NCBI GenBank assembly: GCA_004554425.1
Contig: SFMI01000043.1
Coordinates: 1-13,855, forward strand
Direction: 5' to 3'
Length of the DNA stretch: 13,855 bases
From: Candidatus Saccharimonadota bacterium
GTDB taxonomy: Bacteria > Eremiobacterota > Xenobia > Xenobiales > Xenobiaceae
Shown: positions 7,138-13,855 of the stretch, in pieces
How positions within the stretch are numbered: the stretch's first letter is position 1
How the letters are laid out: every line of letters starts with the position of its first letter
Program-made: the position numbers and the translations under genes
The notes under the pieces: model-generated
What the model saw: the letters and a program-made list of their open reading frames with translations, nothing else
Databases searched by the model: none
What the model was told of the DNA's origin: nothing

Positions 7138-8502
7138 ATGGAAGTACAGCGTGGTTTCAGGGATAAGCTTAGCAAACATATCGATACCAATAGTGCTTTT
7201 GAAGTAATAATACAGACAATAGGCAATGCCGAGTACGATTACAGCTGTTTCGGGGTGGATGCTCAAGATAAGCTGTCAGATGATCGCTATATGGTTTTTT
7301 ATAACCAGATTTCTTCCCCTAAAGGAGAAGTGAGCTACCAAGGCGACAACCGCAGTGCCAAATTTATTGTGAAGCTAAATAAGTTGCCTGATTTCATAAA
7401 TAAACTTGCCTTTACAGTAAGTATCGATGGCGACAGCGATATGAGTGCGATTCAATCGCACCAGATTTCTATTGTGCAAAATGGGCGCACTGTACTTAAC
7501 TTCAAACTTAGAGGAAGCGATTTTAGAAAAGAAACTTCTCTCATTTCGGCGGAAATTTACCGAAAAAGCGAATGGCGTTTTGCAGCTATAGGCAGCGGCT
7601 TTAACGGTGGTTTGGGAGATTTGCTGCGCAATTATGGAGGCGAAGAAGAAACTGAAGAGCAACCGGCTCAAACTTCTGCTCCAGCTGCGCCACGTCCTCA
7701 GCCAAGTAAACAAGTAGAATCACAGCCACAAAGAAATGCACAGCCGAGCCGAGCTACAGCTGCACCTACTCATGCCCCACGAGCTTTTACCCCGGCAGCA
7801 GGAGTTTCTCGCCCAGCAAAACCTGCCACACCTATAAATGACGCTATGCTCAACGGAGCTGTGCAAAATTTGAGAAAAGTTTTACCAAGCTTGAACTTGG
7901 CCCAGTGTAGCGCCCGTATAGTTTTAGCTATCGAAGCCTCTCAACAGACGGCAAAATATTTTTCTGATGGTTCTATGCAAAATTTGATAACTAAAGTGCT
8001 TCCTTTAGCTATGCAATTTAGTAATAACGCCCAATTAGAGTATTGGCTCTACGGCAGTCGTCCCAAAAAGATGTTCCCTATCGGAGAAAGAAATTATGCT
8101 TCTGCTATTCCTAACGATTGGGGCAGTTTGATGTGGTCTTTGGGAGAAAACAAATCAGAGACTACAGCTATGACTGAGATTTTATCAAGTTGTCAGCCTT
8201 TTAATATGCCTTCTTACATTTTATTTATAACTAGTGGAAATGCAGCTTCAAATAGCCAAATAGAACAAATGGTTACCCATTCATCACAGTTCCCTGTATT
8301 TTGGCAATTCTTAGGTATGGGCAACAATCGATACGGAATCTTCGAAAATATCACCAATTTGTCTGGCTCAACCATATGTAATACCAAATTTGCTGCTATC
8401 AGTGGTTTTTCTCAAAACTCTACTCCTGAGCTATACAAATTTTTGTTGAGTGATTTTGCCAAGTGGCGCAAAGAAGCAGCCAAATTAGGCATAGTCTCTT
8501 AG
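7138..8502 (+). CDS. TerD domain fused to a TerF-type vWA domain with a degraded metal site
   Basis: 454 residues in three parts: a TerD-family domain (1-168, with RGFRDKL, KLSDDRYMVFYNQ and GFNGGLGDLLRNYGGEE), a Pro/Ala/Gln/Ser-rich linker (about 169-235), and a vWA domain of the TerF C-terminal type (about 240-454). In the vWA domain the MIDAS motif DxSxS is replaced by E-A-S-Q-Q (266-270) and the later S-D-G motif by T-S-G (365-367), so metal-dependent ligand binding is probably lost or changed. The paralogue at 9348-10667 keeps both motifs. The TerD part lacks the acidic DFDLDA and GEGDDE loops of canonical TerD. The start is supported by GGAG 8 nt upstream. It is the first gene of the rightward operon, about 56 nt before the next. 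Likely cytosolic; the function is inferred only from TerD/TerF stress systems. Confidence 0.85.
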   Translation: MEVQRGFRDKLSKHIDTNSAFEVIIQTIGNAEYDYSCFGVDAQDKLSDDRYMVFYNQISSPKGEVSYQGDNRSAKFIVKLNKLPDFINKLAFTVSIDGDSDMSAIQSHQISIVQNGRTVLNFKLRGSDFRKETSLISAEIYRKSEWRFAAIGSGFNGGLGDLLRNYGGEEETEEQPAQTSAPAAPRPQPSKQVESQPQRNAQPSRATAAPTHAPRAFTPAAGVSRPAKPATPINDAMLNGAVQNLRKVLPSLNLAQCSARIVLAIEASQQTAKYFSDGSMQNLITKVLPLAMQFSNNAQLEYWLYGSRPKKMFPIGERNYASAIPNDWGSLMWSLGENKSETTAMTEILSSCQPFNMPSYILFITSGNAASNSQIEQMVTHSSQFPVFWQFLGMGNNRYGIFENITNLSGSTICNTKFAAISGFSQNSTPELYKFLLSDFAKWRKEAAKLGIVS

Positions 8503-8558
8503 TATCAGTATCCATCTGGCTTCAAACATTATTCAGAAGATATTAAAAAGAGGGCAAA

Positions 8559-9293
8559 ATGGAAATACAGCGCGGCTTCAGAACCAAATTAAGAAATTGT
8601 ATAGATATTTCTCAAGAGTTTAAGTTAGAATTTCAAATTTCTGGCCCGGTGCAATGTAGCTACTGTTGCATAGCTGTAACGCAAGAAGATATTCCTTATT
8701 GCAGCGATTATATATTATGGAGCGGTCATACTAGTTCGCCTAAAAATGAGATAATTTACCAGGATATAGAACAAGGCGCTGCTTGTACTATAAATTTGCC
8801 GCTCATGCCAGCTCAAATAAAAAAGCTAGTTTTCCTTATAAACATTGAAGATAGTCATGTTATGAGCGACATAGCTTGGCAAAAAGCCGAACTTAAGCAA
8901 AATGGCAAGAGCATTTTCGTTTTTCATCTTCAAGGCAGCGATTTTAAACGAGAGAAACTAATCGTATGCTGCGAAGTTTATAAAAAGAGCAACGAGTGGC
9001 GTTTAGCTGCTTTAAGCTGTGGCTACAACAAAACCATAAGTGAGATTGTTGAAGAAAAGAGAGCTAGTTCGGCTATTGGTGTGCTTAATACAAACAAAGC
9101 CGATTATTCCACTTATTTTTCTAACAAGCAAAAACAATTGAAACCGCGCCAAACAGCTCTTACCATAAAAGGTCGTATTTTAGCCGAGCCTTTTTCCGCA
9201 AATATTAAAGATAAAGAGAAGAGTACTTCTCCTAAGATATTACCAACAAAAGTAATACCTCTCCCTATCAAAAGTAAAAAGAAAAAATATTAA
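8559..9293 (+). CDS. Divergent short TerD-domain paralogue with lysine-rich tail
   Basis: 244 residues. Residues 1-160 align by eye with the TerD domains of the neighbouring genes: MEIQRGFRTKL, SSPKNEIIYQD, LQGSDFKREK, EVYKKSNEWRLAAL. Several core motifs are altered: the KLSDDRY segment becomes IPYCSDY, and the GFNGGLGDLLR end is reduced to GYNKTISEIVE. The protein is relatively cysteine-rich (eight Cys, including VQCSYCC at 31-37). After the domain there is no vWA or second TerD module, only a basic tail ending in SKKKKKY. The GAGGG ribosome binding site sits close to the ATG. The frame is intact, so it is an expressed, fast-evolving family member rather than an obvious pseudogene. It could be a regulatory or scaffold subunit of a complex formed with its neighbours; this is inference. 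Confidence 0.75.
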   Translation: MEIQRGFRTKLRNCIDISQEFKLEFQISGPVQCSYCCIAVTQEDIPYCSDYILWSGHTSSPKNEIIYQDIEQGAACTINLPLMPAQIKKLVFLINIEDSHVMSDIAWQKAELKQNGKSIFVFHLQGSDFKREKLIVCCEVYKKSNEWRLAALSCGYNKTISEIVEEKRASSAIGVLNTNKADYSTYFSNKQKQLKPRQTALTIKGRILAEPFSANIKDKEKSTSPKILPTKVIPLPIKSKKKKY

Positions 9294-9347
9294 CCTAATT
9301 TATGTCTAATTCATAGTGTAAGCAAACGACTGGAAAGGATTATATTT

Positions 9348-10667
9348 ATGAACATACAGCGCGGATTCAGAGACAAATTGGAAAAATACCTTGACGTAAG
9401 ACAAGCCTTCCAAGTAGTGATGGATATAAAAGGGCAAGCTGAATATGACTTTTGTTGCTTTGGCGTTGATAAGAACGAGAAACTTTCCGATGACCGCTAT
9501 ATGGTTTTCTATAACCAACCTACTTCTCCAGAAAATGAACTCAGCCTCAGCCAAACCGGCGGCCGCGCCGAATTTACCGTTGACTTAAGTCGGCTGCCAG
9601 ATTTTATAAACAAGATAGTATTTACAGCCAATATAGATGCCAATAGCTCAAGTTGTATGGGTAAAATAACATCACATGAAGCGTATGTGATACAAAACGG
9701 TCAGCCAGTACTGGAGCTTAGGCTTACGGGCAAAGATTTTACCAAAGAAAAAGCTATTATTTCTGTTGAAATTTACAAAAAGGATGTCTGGCGTTTAGCA
9801 GCCATAGCCAGAGGCTTCTTCGGTGGACTGGGAGATTTATTGCGCAATTTTGGCGGAGAAGAGCTTGTGGAAAGCAACTCTACACAAGCTAATTCAGCAG
9901 CAGAACTTCCTTCTCCTCAGCCAGTCGTTACCGAAATGCCTTCAGAAAAGTCGCCTGAACCGTCGGCTAAGTTTAAGATTTCTTTAGAAAAAAAGATAGA
10001 AAAAGAAGCTCCACAATTAGTTTCTTTGGCTAAAACATTTACAGTTTCACTTAAAAAGAACAAACTTGAAGATTGCCGAGCCAAAGTTGCTTTAGTATTG
10101 GATATGTCAGGATCTATGTCATATCGCTATCAAAGTGGTATGGTTCAAGAATTCGTCAATCGGGTTGTACCTGTAGCTGTTCAGTTTGACGATGATGGTG
10201 AATTTGATTGCTGGTTCTTCGGTGACAGTTACAAACGAGTGCCTTCTATCAACTTGCGCAACTATAAAGATGCAGTTCCCGAGAATTGGTTCAATATGAT
10301 GAGAGACTTGGGATTTTTAAATAACGAGCCAGAAGTAATGTTAGATGTTTTGAGCACTTTCAAAGACTCTAAAGAACCTGTTTACGTTATTTTCCTTAGC
10401 GATGGCGGCATAAGCCAAACACAAGAGATTCAAAAAGTTCTGATCGAATCATCTAAATACCCTATTTTTTGGCAATTTGTAGGTATAGGCGGTAAAATGT
10501 ACGGTATCTTGGAGCAACTTGATACTATGCCCGGTAGATATGTCGATAATGCCAATTTCTTTGCTTTAGATGATTTACATGATATTAGTGATGTAGAGTT
10601 ATACGATCGTATGCTTAAGGAATTTCCTCTTTGGCTTAAGGAAATAAAAAAGCTAGGTATGATTTAG
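9348..10667 (+). CDS. TerD domain fused to TerF-type vWA domain with intact MIDAS
   Basis: 439 residues: a TerD-family domain (1-173), a linker (about 174-235), and a TerF-type vWA domain (about 236-439). The vWA domain carries an intact metal-ion-dependent adhesion site, D252-M-S254-G-S256, and a later SDGG (351-354). Other family marks are VPVAVQFDDDGEFDCWFFG, PVYVIFLSDGG, FWQFVGIGG and the closing ELYDRMLKEFPLWL. This architecture matches TerF-like proteins of tellurite/stress gene clusters, where the vWA domain is thought to mediate metal-dependent protein-protein contacts. As in its siblings, the TerD domain keeps KLSDDRYMVFYNQ but lacks the acidic loops of canonical TerD. GGAAAGGA lies 8 nt upstream of the ATG. 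The gene sits third in the operon with 54- and 57-nt spacers. The symbol terF is tempting, but two TerF-like paralogues exist here, so none is given. Confidence 0.9.
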   Translation: MNIQRGFRDKLEKYLDVRQAFQVVMDIKGQAEYDFCCFGVDKNEKLSDDRYMVFYNQPTSPENELSLSQTGGRAEFTVDLSRLPDFINKIVFTANIDANSSSCMGKITSHEAYVIQNGQPVLELRLTGKDFTKEKAIISVEIYKKDVWRLAAIARGFFGGLGDLLRNFGGEELVESNSTQANSAAELPSPQPVVTEMPSEKSPEPSAKFKISLEKKIEKEAPQLVSLAKTFTVSLKKNKLEDCRAKVALVLDMSGSMSYRYQSGMVQEFVNRVVPVAVQFDDDGEFDCWFFGDSYKRVPSINLRNYKDAVPENWFNMMRDLGFLNNEPEVMLDVLSTFKDSKEPVYVIFLSDGGISQTQEIQKVLIESSKYPIFWQFVGIGGKMYGILEQLDTMPGRYVDNANFFALDDLHDISDVELYDRMLKEFPLWLKEIKKLGMI

Positions 10668-10724
10668 TTCAGAAGTAAAACTATTTAGTAGGAAGCTTTT
10701 GTTCAGAAAGGAACTGATAATTTT

Positions 10725-12296
10725 ATGGATATGAAACGCGGTTTTAGAGATAAGTTAGAAAAATACTTAAACTTACAAGAGAGTTTTGAAGTAGAGATGA
10801 GCGTTAAGGGAAAAGCGGTCTACGATTATTGTTGCTTTGGCGTAGATTCTGAAGACAAGCTTTCCGACGATCGTTATATGATATTTTATAATCAGCCTTT
10901 TTCTCCCAAGAGAGAGATAAGTTACAACCGAGTTAATAATTCCGCCATTTTTACTGTAAAATTATCTGCTCTTCCCACTTCCATTGAGCGCATTGTTTTC
11001 ACTGTCAGTATAGATGGCAGCGGAACTATGGGAAAAATCGATCATCACAAAGTTTGCCTCAAACAGAAGGGCCAAGAGGTTCTTTCTTTGCTTTTGCAAG
11101 GCCAAGATTTCAAGTTAGAAAAAGCTATTATCTCTTTGGAAATTTACCGCAAAGGAGTTTGGCGCGTAGGCGTTATTGCTCAAGGCTTTAACGGCGGCTT
11201 AGGTGATTTGTTGCGCAGTTACGGCGGCGAAGAGCTGGTAGAAGCTACCGATACGGTAGTTCCTATTCCCCAGATAAGTAATTCTTGGGCAGCCAATACA
11301 AGCTTGAGTACCAATTTACCAACTTCTGCCCCAGCACGCCCTTCAGCAACCAGCACTCAGCCAACCAACAGGCAAGCCTTCCAGCCTTTACCTAATCCGA
11401 AACCAGTAGCCAACTTAGAAAGTGCTCCCAACCTTCCTCAATCGGTAGCAGCTGCTAGAGCCGCCGGCCCTACTCCTTCTTGGTCGACGGCCACCCCATC
11501 ATCTGTAGCTGTTTCACCTTCTCCTTCGTCGCACTCTTCAGCACCTTCACCAGCACAATCGCCCTCCACCAACCAAACAGCAAGTGCACGGCCGGCAGCT
11601 ATGGACAAAATAGCAACAATGACGCCAGCAGTTACGCTTAAACCAGCAGATAAGGAAGCTCCCGCTACCCTGAGTACTTCTCATACCCTTAAGCCTGTAA
11701 GTTTGAAAAAGGGCCAAAAAGTCAGCTTGGAAAAAACTGGCGGCGGACAATTGAAAAAAGCTATGATCGGCTTAGGTTGGGATGAAGCTGAAGAAGTTAA
11801 AAATTACTATGACAATTTTGACTGTGACGCTTCAGTTATAGCTTGCCAAGGCAGTCGTTTAGTACGCCATGAAGACTTAGTTTACTTCCAAAACTTGCAT
11901 CATGATTCCGGCTGCATTGTTCACATGGGAGATAACTTAACTGGCGAGGGCGAAGGCGATTGCGAGCAAATTTACATAGATCTTGACAATTTACCAAAAG
12001 TGTACGATCGTTTAATAATAGTTGCTAATATTTATCAAGCCAAGAGGCGACAGCAGCATTTTGGTCAGATAAATAATTCCTATATCAGGATTTGCGACGC
12101 CGACGCCAACAAGGAATTATGTCGTTTTGAGCTCACTAATAAGTGTAACGGTATGACAGCCATGATCTTCGGAGAGTTGATACGTACGGGAAACGGCTGG
12201 GAATTTAAAGCTCTGGGAGAAGGAACTCAGGATGGCTCTATCAGAACTTTGGCTCGTAGATGTATGGAAAACATCTGGAAAAGCCCGGTTTATTGA
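10725..12296 (+). CDS. Double TerD protein: TerD-like domain, long Pro/Ser/Ala linker, canonical Ca-binding TerD domain
   Basis: 523 residues. Residues 1-173 are a TerD-like domain closely matching those of the upstream genes (RGFRDKLEKYL, KLSDDRYMIFYNQ, GFNGGLGDLLRSYGGEE). Residues about 174-323 form a low-complexity linker rich in Pro, Ser, Ala and Thr, probably disordered. Residues about 324-515 are a second TerD domain of the canonical type: SLKKGQKVSLEK, GLGWD (349-353), acidic NFDCDAS (364-370), MGDNLTGEGEGDCE (401-414), then FGELIRTGNGWEFKALGEG. The two halves therefore belong to different TerD subclasses, and only the C-terminal one keeps the calcium motifs. AAAGGAA lies about 12 nt before the ATG. 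It follows the vWA gene by 57 nt and precedes the next gene by 20 nt. Probable role: bridging the noncanonical TerD/vWA set to a calcium-responsive module; inference. Confidence 0.88.
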   Translation: MDMKRGFRDKLEKYLNLQESFEVEMSVKGKAVYDYCCFGVDSEDKLSDDRYMIFYNQPFSPKREISYNRVNNSAIFTVKLSALPTSIERIVFTVSIDGSGTMGKIDHHKVCLKQKGQEVLSLLLQGQDFKLEKAIISLEIYRKGVWRVGVIAQGFNGGLGDLLRSYGGEELVEATDTVVPIPQISNSWAANTSLSTNLPTSAPARPSATSTQPTNRQAFQPLPNPKPVANLESAPNLPQSVAAARAAGPTPSWSTATPSSVAVSPSPSSHSSAPSPAQSPSTNQTASARPAAMDKIATMTPAVTLKPADKEAPATLSTSHTLKPVSLKKGQKVSLEKTGGGQLKKAMIGLGWDEAEEVKNYYDNFDCDASVIACQGSRLVRHEDLVYFQNLHHDSGCIVHMGDNLTGEGEGDCEQIYIDLDNLPKVYDRLIIVANIYQAKRRQQHFGQINNSYIRICDADANKELCRFELTNKCNGMTAMIFGELIRTGNGWEFKALGEGTQDGSIRTLARRCMENIWKSPVY

Positions 12297-12316
12297 CAAG
12301 AAATAGATAGGCATAG

Positions 12317-12895
12317 GTGAAAGGCATAGAAAAAAAGATGGCTTCTCAAAATGTTAAAGCAAATGAATCCCTAAATAGTAATTGCCAAGACAATATCAAT
12401 GTAAGCACTTCAAATGCTGTAGATGCCAAAACCAGCACAGCAGGAGCATTTGCTTCGAGCAACGACGACAATTTTGAGTGTCATTTTTCCGAGCATACCT
12501 CAGGGGCCACCCGTTTAAATGCTGTAAGAGCGGCCAAGCAGTGGCCTGTAAAATTGAAACTTGTGCCAGATAAGGCAGAATTTTTCGATGACTCCAAGTT
12601 GCTCTTGGCCGCCGACTGTGCATCTTGTACTTATGCCTCTTTCTATAAAGATTACATCCATGGGCGCACTGTTCTGATAAGTTGTCCCAAGTTTGATAGC
12701 CAAAACTGCTGTCAAAAATTGAGTCAAATTTTGCAGAACAACAACATTAGAAGCTTAATGGTTGTACGCATGGACGTTCCTTGCTGTGCACCTTTGGAAC
12801 AAATGGCTATAGAAGCTCTTAACAACAGCGGAAAATTTATTCCTTGGCAAGTAGTCAAAATTTCTACCAACGGAGAAATTTCAGAGCAGAGGTAG
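12317..12895 (+). CDS. Stand-alone homologue of the C-terminal domain of ferredoxin-like Fe-S proteins
   Basis: 192 residues from a GTG (12317); an ATG at 12338 is an alternative start. Residues about 65-190 match by recall the C-terminal domain of anaerobe proteins annotated as 4Fe-4S ferredoxins: KQWPVKLKLVP, LLLAADC (96-101), ISCPKFD (121-127), then VRMDVPCC (150-157) and a closing VVKISTNGEI. In those proteins a two-cluster ferredoxin with CxxCxxC motifs precedes this domain. Here it is absent, and residues 1-60 are low-complexity, rich in Asn, Ser and Ala. No ferredoxin frame lies upstream, where the TerD fusion ends 20 nt away, so a simple frameshift does not explain it. The conserved cysteines (101, 123, 156, 157) are kept, with extra ones at 104, 131 and 132, so the protein may bind metal or a cluster. 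Which start is used is unclear: the GTG has only a weak AGG at 5 nt. Function unknown. Confidence 0.78.
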   Translation: MKGIEKKMASQNVKANESLNSNCQDNINVSTSNAVDAKTSTAGAFASSNDDNFECHFSEHTSGATRLNAVRAAKQWPVKLKLVPDKAEFFDDSKLLLAADCASCTYASFYKDYIHGRTVLISCPKFDSQNCCQKLSQILQNNNIRSLMVVRMDVPCCAPLEQMAIEALNNSGKFIPWQVVKISTNGEISEQR

Positions 12896-12906
12896 CTTGG
12901 GGCAAA

Positions 12907-13635
12907 ATGGGAAAAATATTACGCCGCAAAGATATACAAATTGATGAGGAACCTACTCGCCCCAAAAAGAGCAAAGCAACTGATACTGCTCTAAAGCCTA
13001 GCTCTTGTGAAAAAAAGAATCGGGCAGAGTTGGCCTCAAAGCGTAAAGAACAAATCTTGGAAGCAGCTTTGCGCGTTTTTGCTCGTTCTGGTTCAAAACA
13101 AGCAACCAATCAGGCCATAGCTAAAGAGGCAGGTTTTTCTTCGCCGGCTCTCATTTATCACTATTTTACCGATCGCCAAGATCTTTTAGTTCAAGTGGTA
13201 AGGCGCTTTCATCCTATCGTCCATTTCTTAGAAGAAGCTGAACGACAAAATTTAAATAAAACTCCTTTTAATTTGCGAGACTATCTACGCAAATTGGCAG
13301 AAGCTTTATCCGCCATAAACCAAGACAGAGAGAAATGCGCTTGTTTTCGAGTGATCTTTGGCGAATCGTTAAGCCATAGCAGTATACTCGATAAGGTAAT
13401 GGAAGATGATATAACTAATCAAATTACCGGCTACTTAAATAAGTTATTTGCTAAAGCTCAAGAATTGGGTATTATTCGCCGTGATTATTCTGCCATGCAA
13501 CTGGCCTACAGTTTTAGCGGTCTCTTTAGCGTTCAGTTTATTCACGTTTGCTTGTTAAACCAGGTTGATTTTAAGTTGGATATGGATATGCAAATTGATT
13601 GCTTCTTAAATGGAGCACTAGCTAAAGATGTATGA
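12907..13635 (+). CDS. TetR/AcrR-family transcriptional regulator
   Basis: 242 residues from the ATG at 12907. A TetR-type helix-turn-helix occupies about residues 46-92: KEQILEAALRVFARSG, then the recognition region IAKEAGFSSPALIYHYFTDRQDLL, a near-consensus match (usual form GVSxGxLYxHFxxKxxL). The rest is an all-helical ligand-binding/dimerisation domain. The N-terminus (1-45) is a basic, charged extension longer than usual for the family. A longer frame from a TTG at 12844 would overlap the previous gene by 52 nt. The ATG leaves an 11-nt gap and has GGGG 4 nt upstream (GAGG further off), so it is preferred. Being in the operon, it may control the divergent control region 5 kb upstream or its own downstream gene. 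The ligand is unknown. Confidence 0.92.
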   Translation: MGKILRRKDIQIDEEPTRPKKSKATDTALKPSSCEKKNRAELASKRKEQILEAALRVFARSGSKQATNQAIAKEAGFSSPALIYHYFTDRQDLLVQVVRRFHPIVHFLEEAERQNLNKTPFNLRDYLRKLAEALSAINQDREKCACFRVIFGESLSHSSILDKVMEDDITNQITGYLNKLFAKAQELGIIRRDYSAMQLAYSFSGLFSVQFIHVCLLNQVDFKLDMDMQIDCFLNGALAKDV

Positions 13636-13855
13636 GCATTTTCCCATTGCTATGTGGCTTATTGACGGATCCTTTTGGTCCGTTGGTTTATTCTTTTGGG
13701 TACTTACATACATAGTCGCACCGCTTGCCGCTAAAAAGAGAGGTAACAGCGTTTCTGGAACACCAGGAGTAGCTTTTTTGTGTTTTTTGGCAGCTTCATT
13801 AAGCCCTGCCGCATCGGTATTCAGCAGAACTGCCATCTGGTCTATAAATGCGCCT
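13628..13855 (+). CDS. Putative small membrane protein, 3' end outside window
   Basis: An open frame begins at ATG 13628 and overlaps the TetR stop by 8 nt (ATGTATGA arrangement), typical of translational coupling. It stays open for 76 codons to the last base. The translation begins MYEHFPIAMWLIDGSFWSVG and holds two hydrophobic segments, roughly residues 18-35 (FWSVGLFFWVLTYIVAPL) and 50-66 (GVAFLCFLAASLSPAAS), separated by a short basic stretch (KKRG), as in an inner-membrane protein. An internal ATG at 13652 is an alternative start. I do not recognise the family. Co-transcription with the TetR gene suggests it may be a regulated target such as a transporter or envelope component, but this is inference. 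Confidence 0.6.
   Translation, partial: MYEHFPIAMWLIDGSFWSVGLFFWVLTYIVAPLAAKKRGNSVSGTPGVAFLCFLAASLSPAASVFSRTAIWSINAP

Noticed and set aside
6997..7266. Minus-strand frame across the operon leader and start of the first TerD gene
   Set aside because: It overlaps a well-supported TerD domain start and the likely leader; its product has no recognisable domain and I saw no supporting ribosome binding site.
8532..10706. Repeated TTCAGAA(G) strings in the spacers of the TerD operon
   Set aside because: Short and irregularly placed; they may be chance or relics of tandem duplication, with no clear structure.
12296..12340. Frameshift explanation for the missing ferredoxin half of the 12317 gene
   Set aside because: The bases upstream are fully used by the conserved end of the TerD fusion, and no CxxCxxC-type frame is present in any register.
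12844..12906. N-terminal extension of the TetR regulator from a TTG
   Set aside because: It would overlap the preceding gene by 52 nt and adds residues unlike TetR proteins; the ATG at 12907 fits better.
13618..13836. Minus-strand frame at the right edge
   Set aside because: The plus-strand frame is coupled to the TetR stop codon and encodes membrane-like segments; the minus-strand product looks like its shadow.
1..13855. CRISPR arrays, tRNA/rRNA genes, insertion sequences, attachment sites
   Set aside because: Looked for regular repeats, cloverleaf-like segments, transposase domains and terminal inverted repeats; none seen.

Overview
The window reads as chromosomal DNA of a diderm bacterium of moderate to low GC content with clear Shine-Dalgarno sites. 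A type IV pilus/type II secretion platform protein and a Sec-exported protein indicate an envelope with surface machinery. A protein related to the C-terminal half of ferredoxin-like Fe-S proteins common in anaerobes hints at an anaerobic lifestyle. The phylum cannot be fixed from the sequence alone.

Layout. A 5'-truncated gspF/pilC-type gene (+) ends at 1172 and is followed by a terminator. Three leftward genes come next, each with its own regulatory region: a secreted protein with EF-hand-like calcium loops (1401-2753), a canonical TerD (3253-3834), and a PMCA-type P-type Ca2+ ATPase (best start 6721, end 4097). A divergent control region (6722-7137) separates the ATPase from a rightward operon of four tandem TerD-domain paralogues: TerD-vWA with a degraded metal site, a short divergent TerD with a lysine-rich tail, TerD-vWA with an intact metal site, and a TerD-linker-TerD fusion. 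The operon continues with a stand-alone domain that normally follows a ferredoxin module, a TetR-family regulator, and the start of a small membrane protein that overlaps the TetR stop codon and runs off the window.

How it may work together. Calcium is the common theme: calcium loops in the secreted protein, acidic Ca-binding motifs in TerD and in the C-terminal TerD domain of the fusion, and a Ca2+ export pump. The tandem paralogues look like an expanded, diversified version of TerD/TerF-type stress systems. An octamer, AATGAAGG, recurs in the same orientation upstream of all three leftward genes, which suggests that they share a regulator. The linear order and the co-directional operon are seen directly; a joint calcium or stress function is inference.
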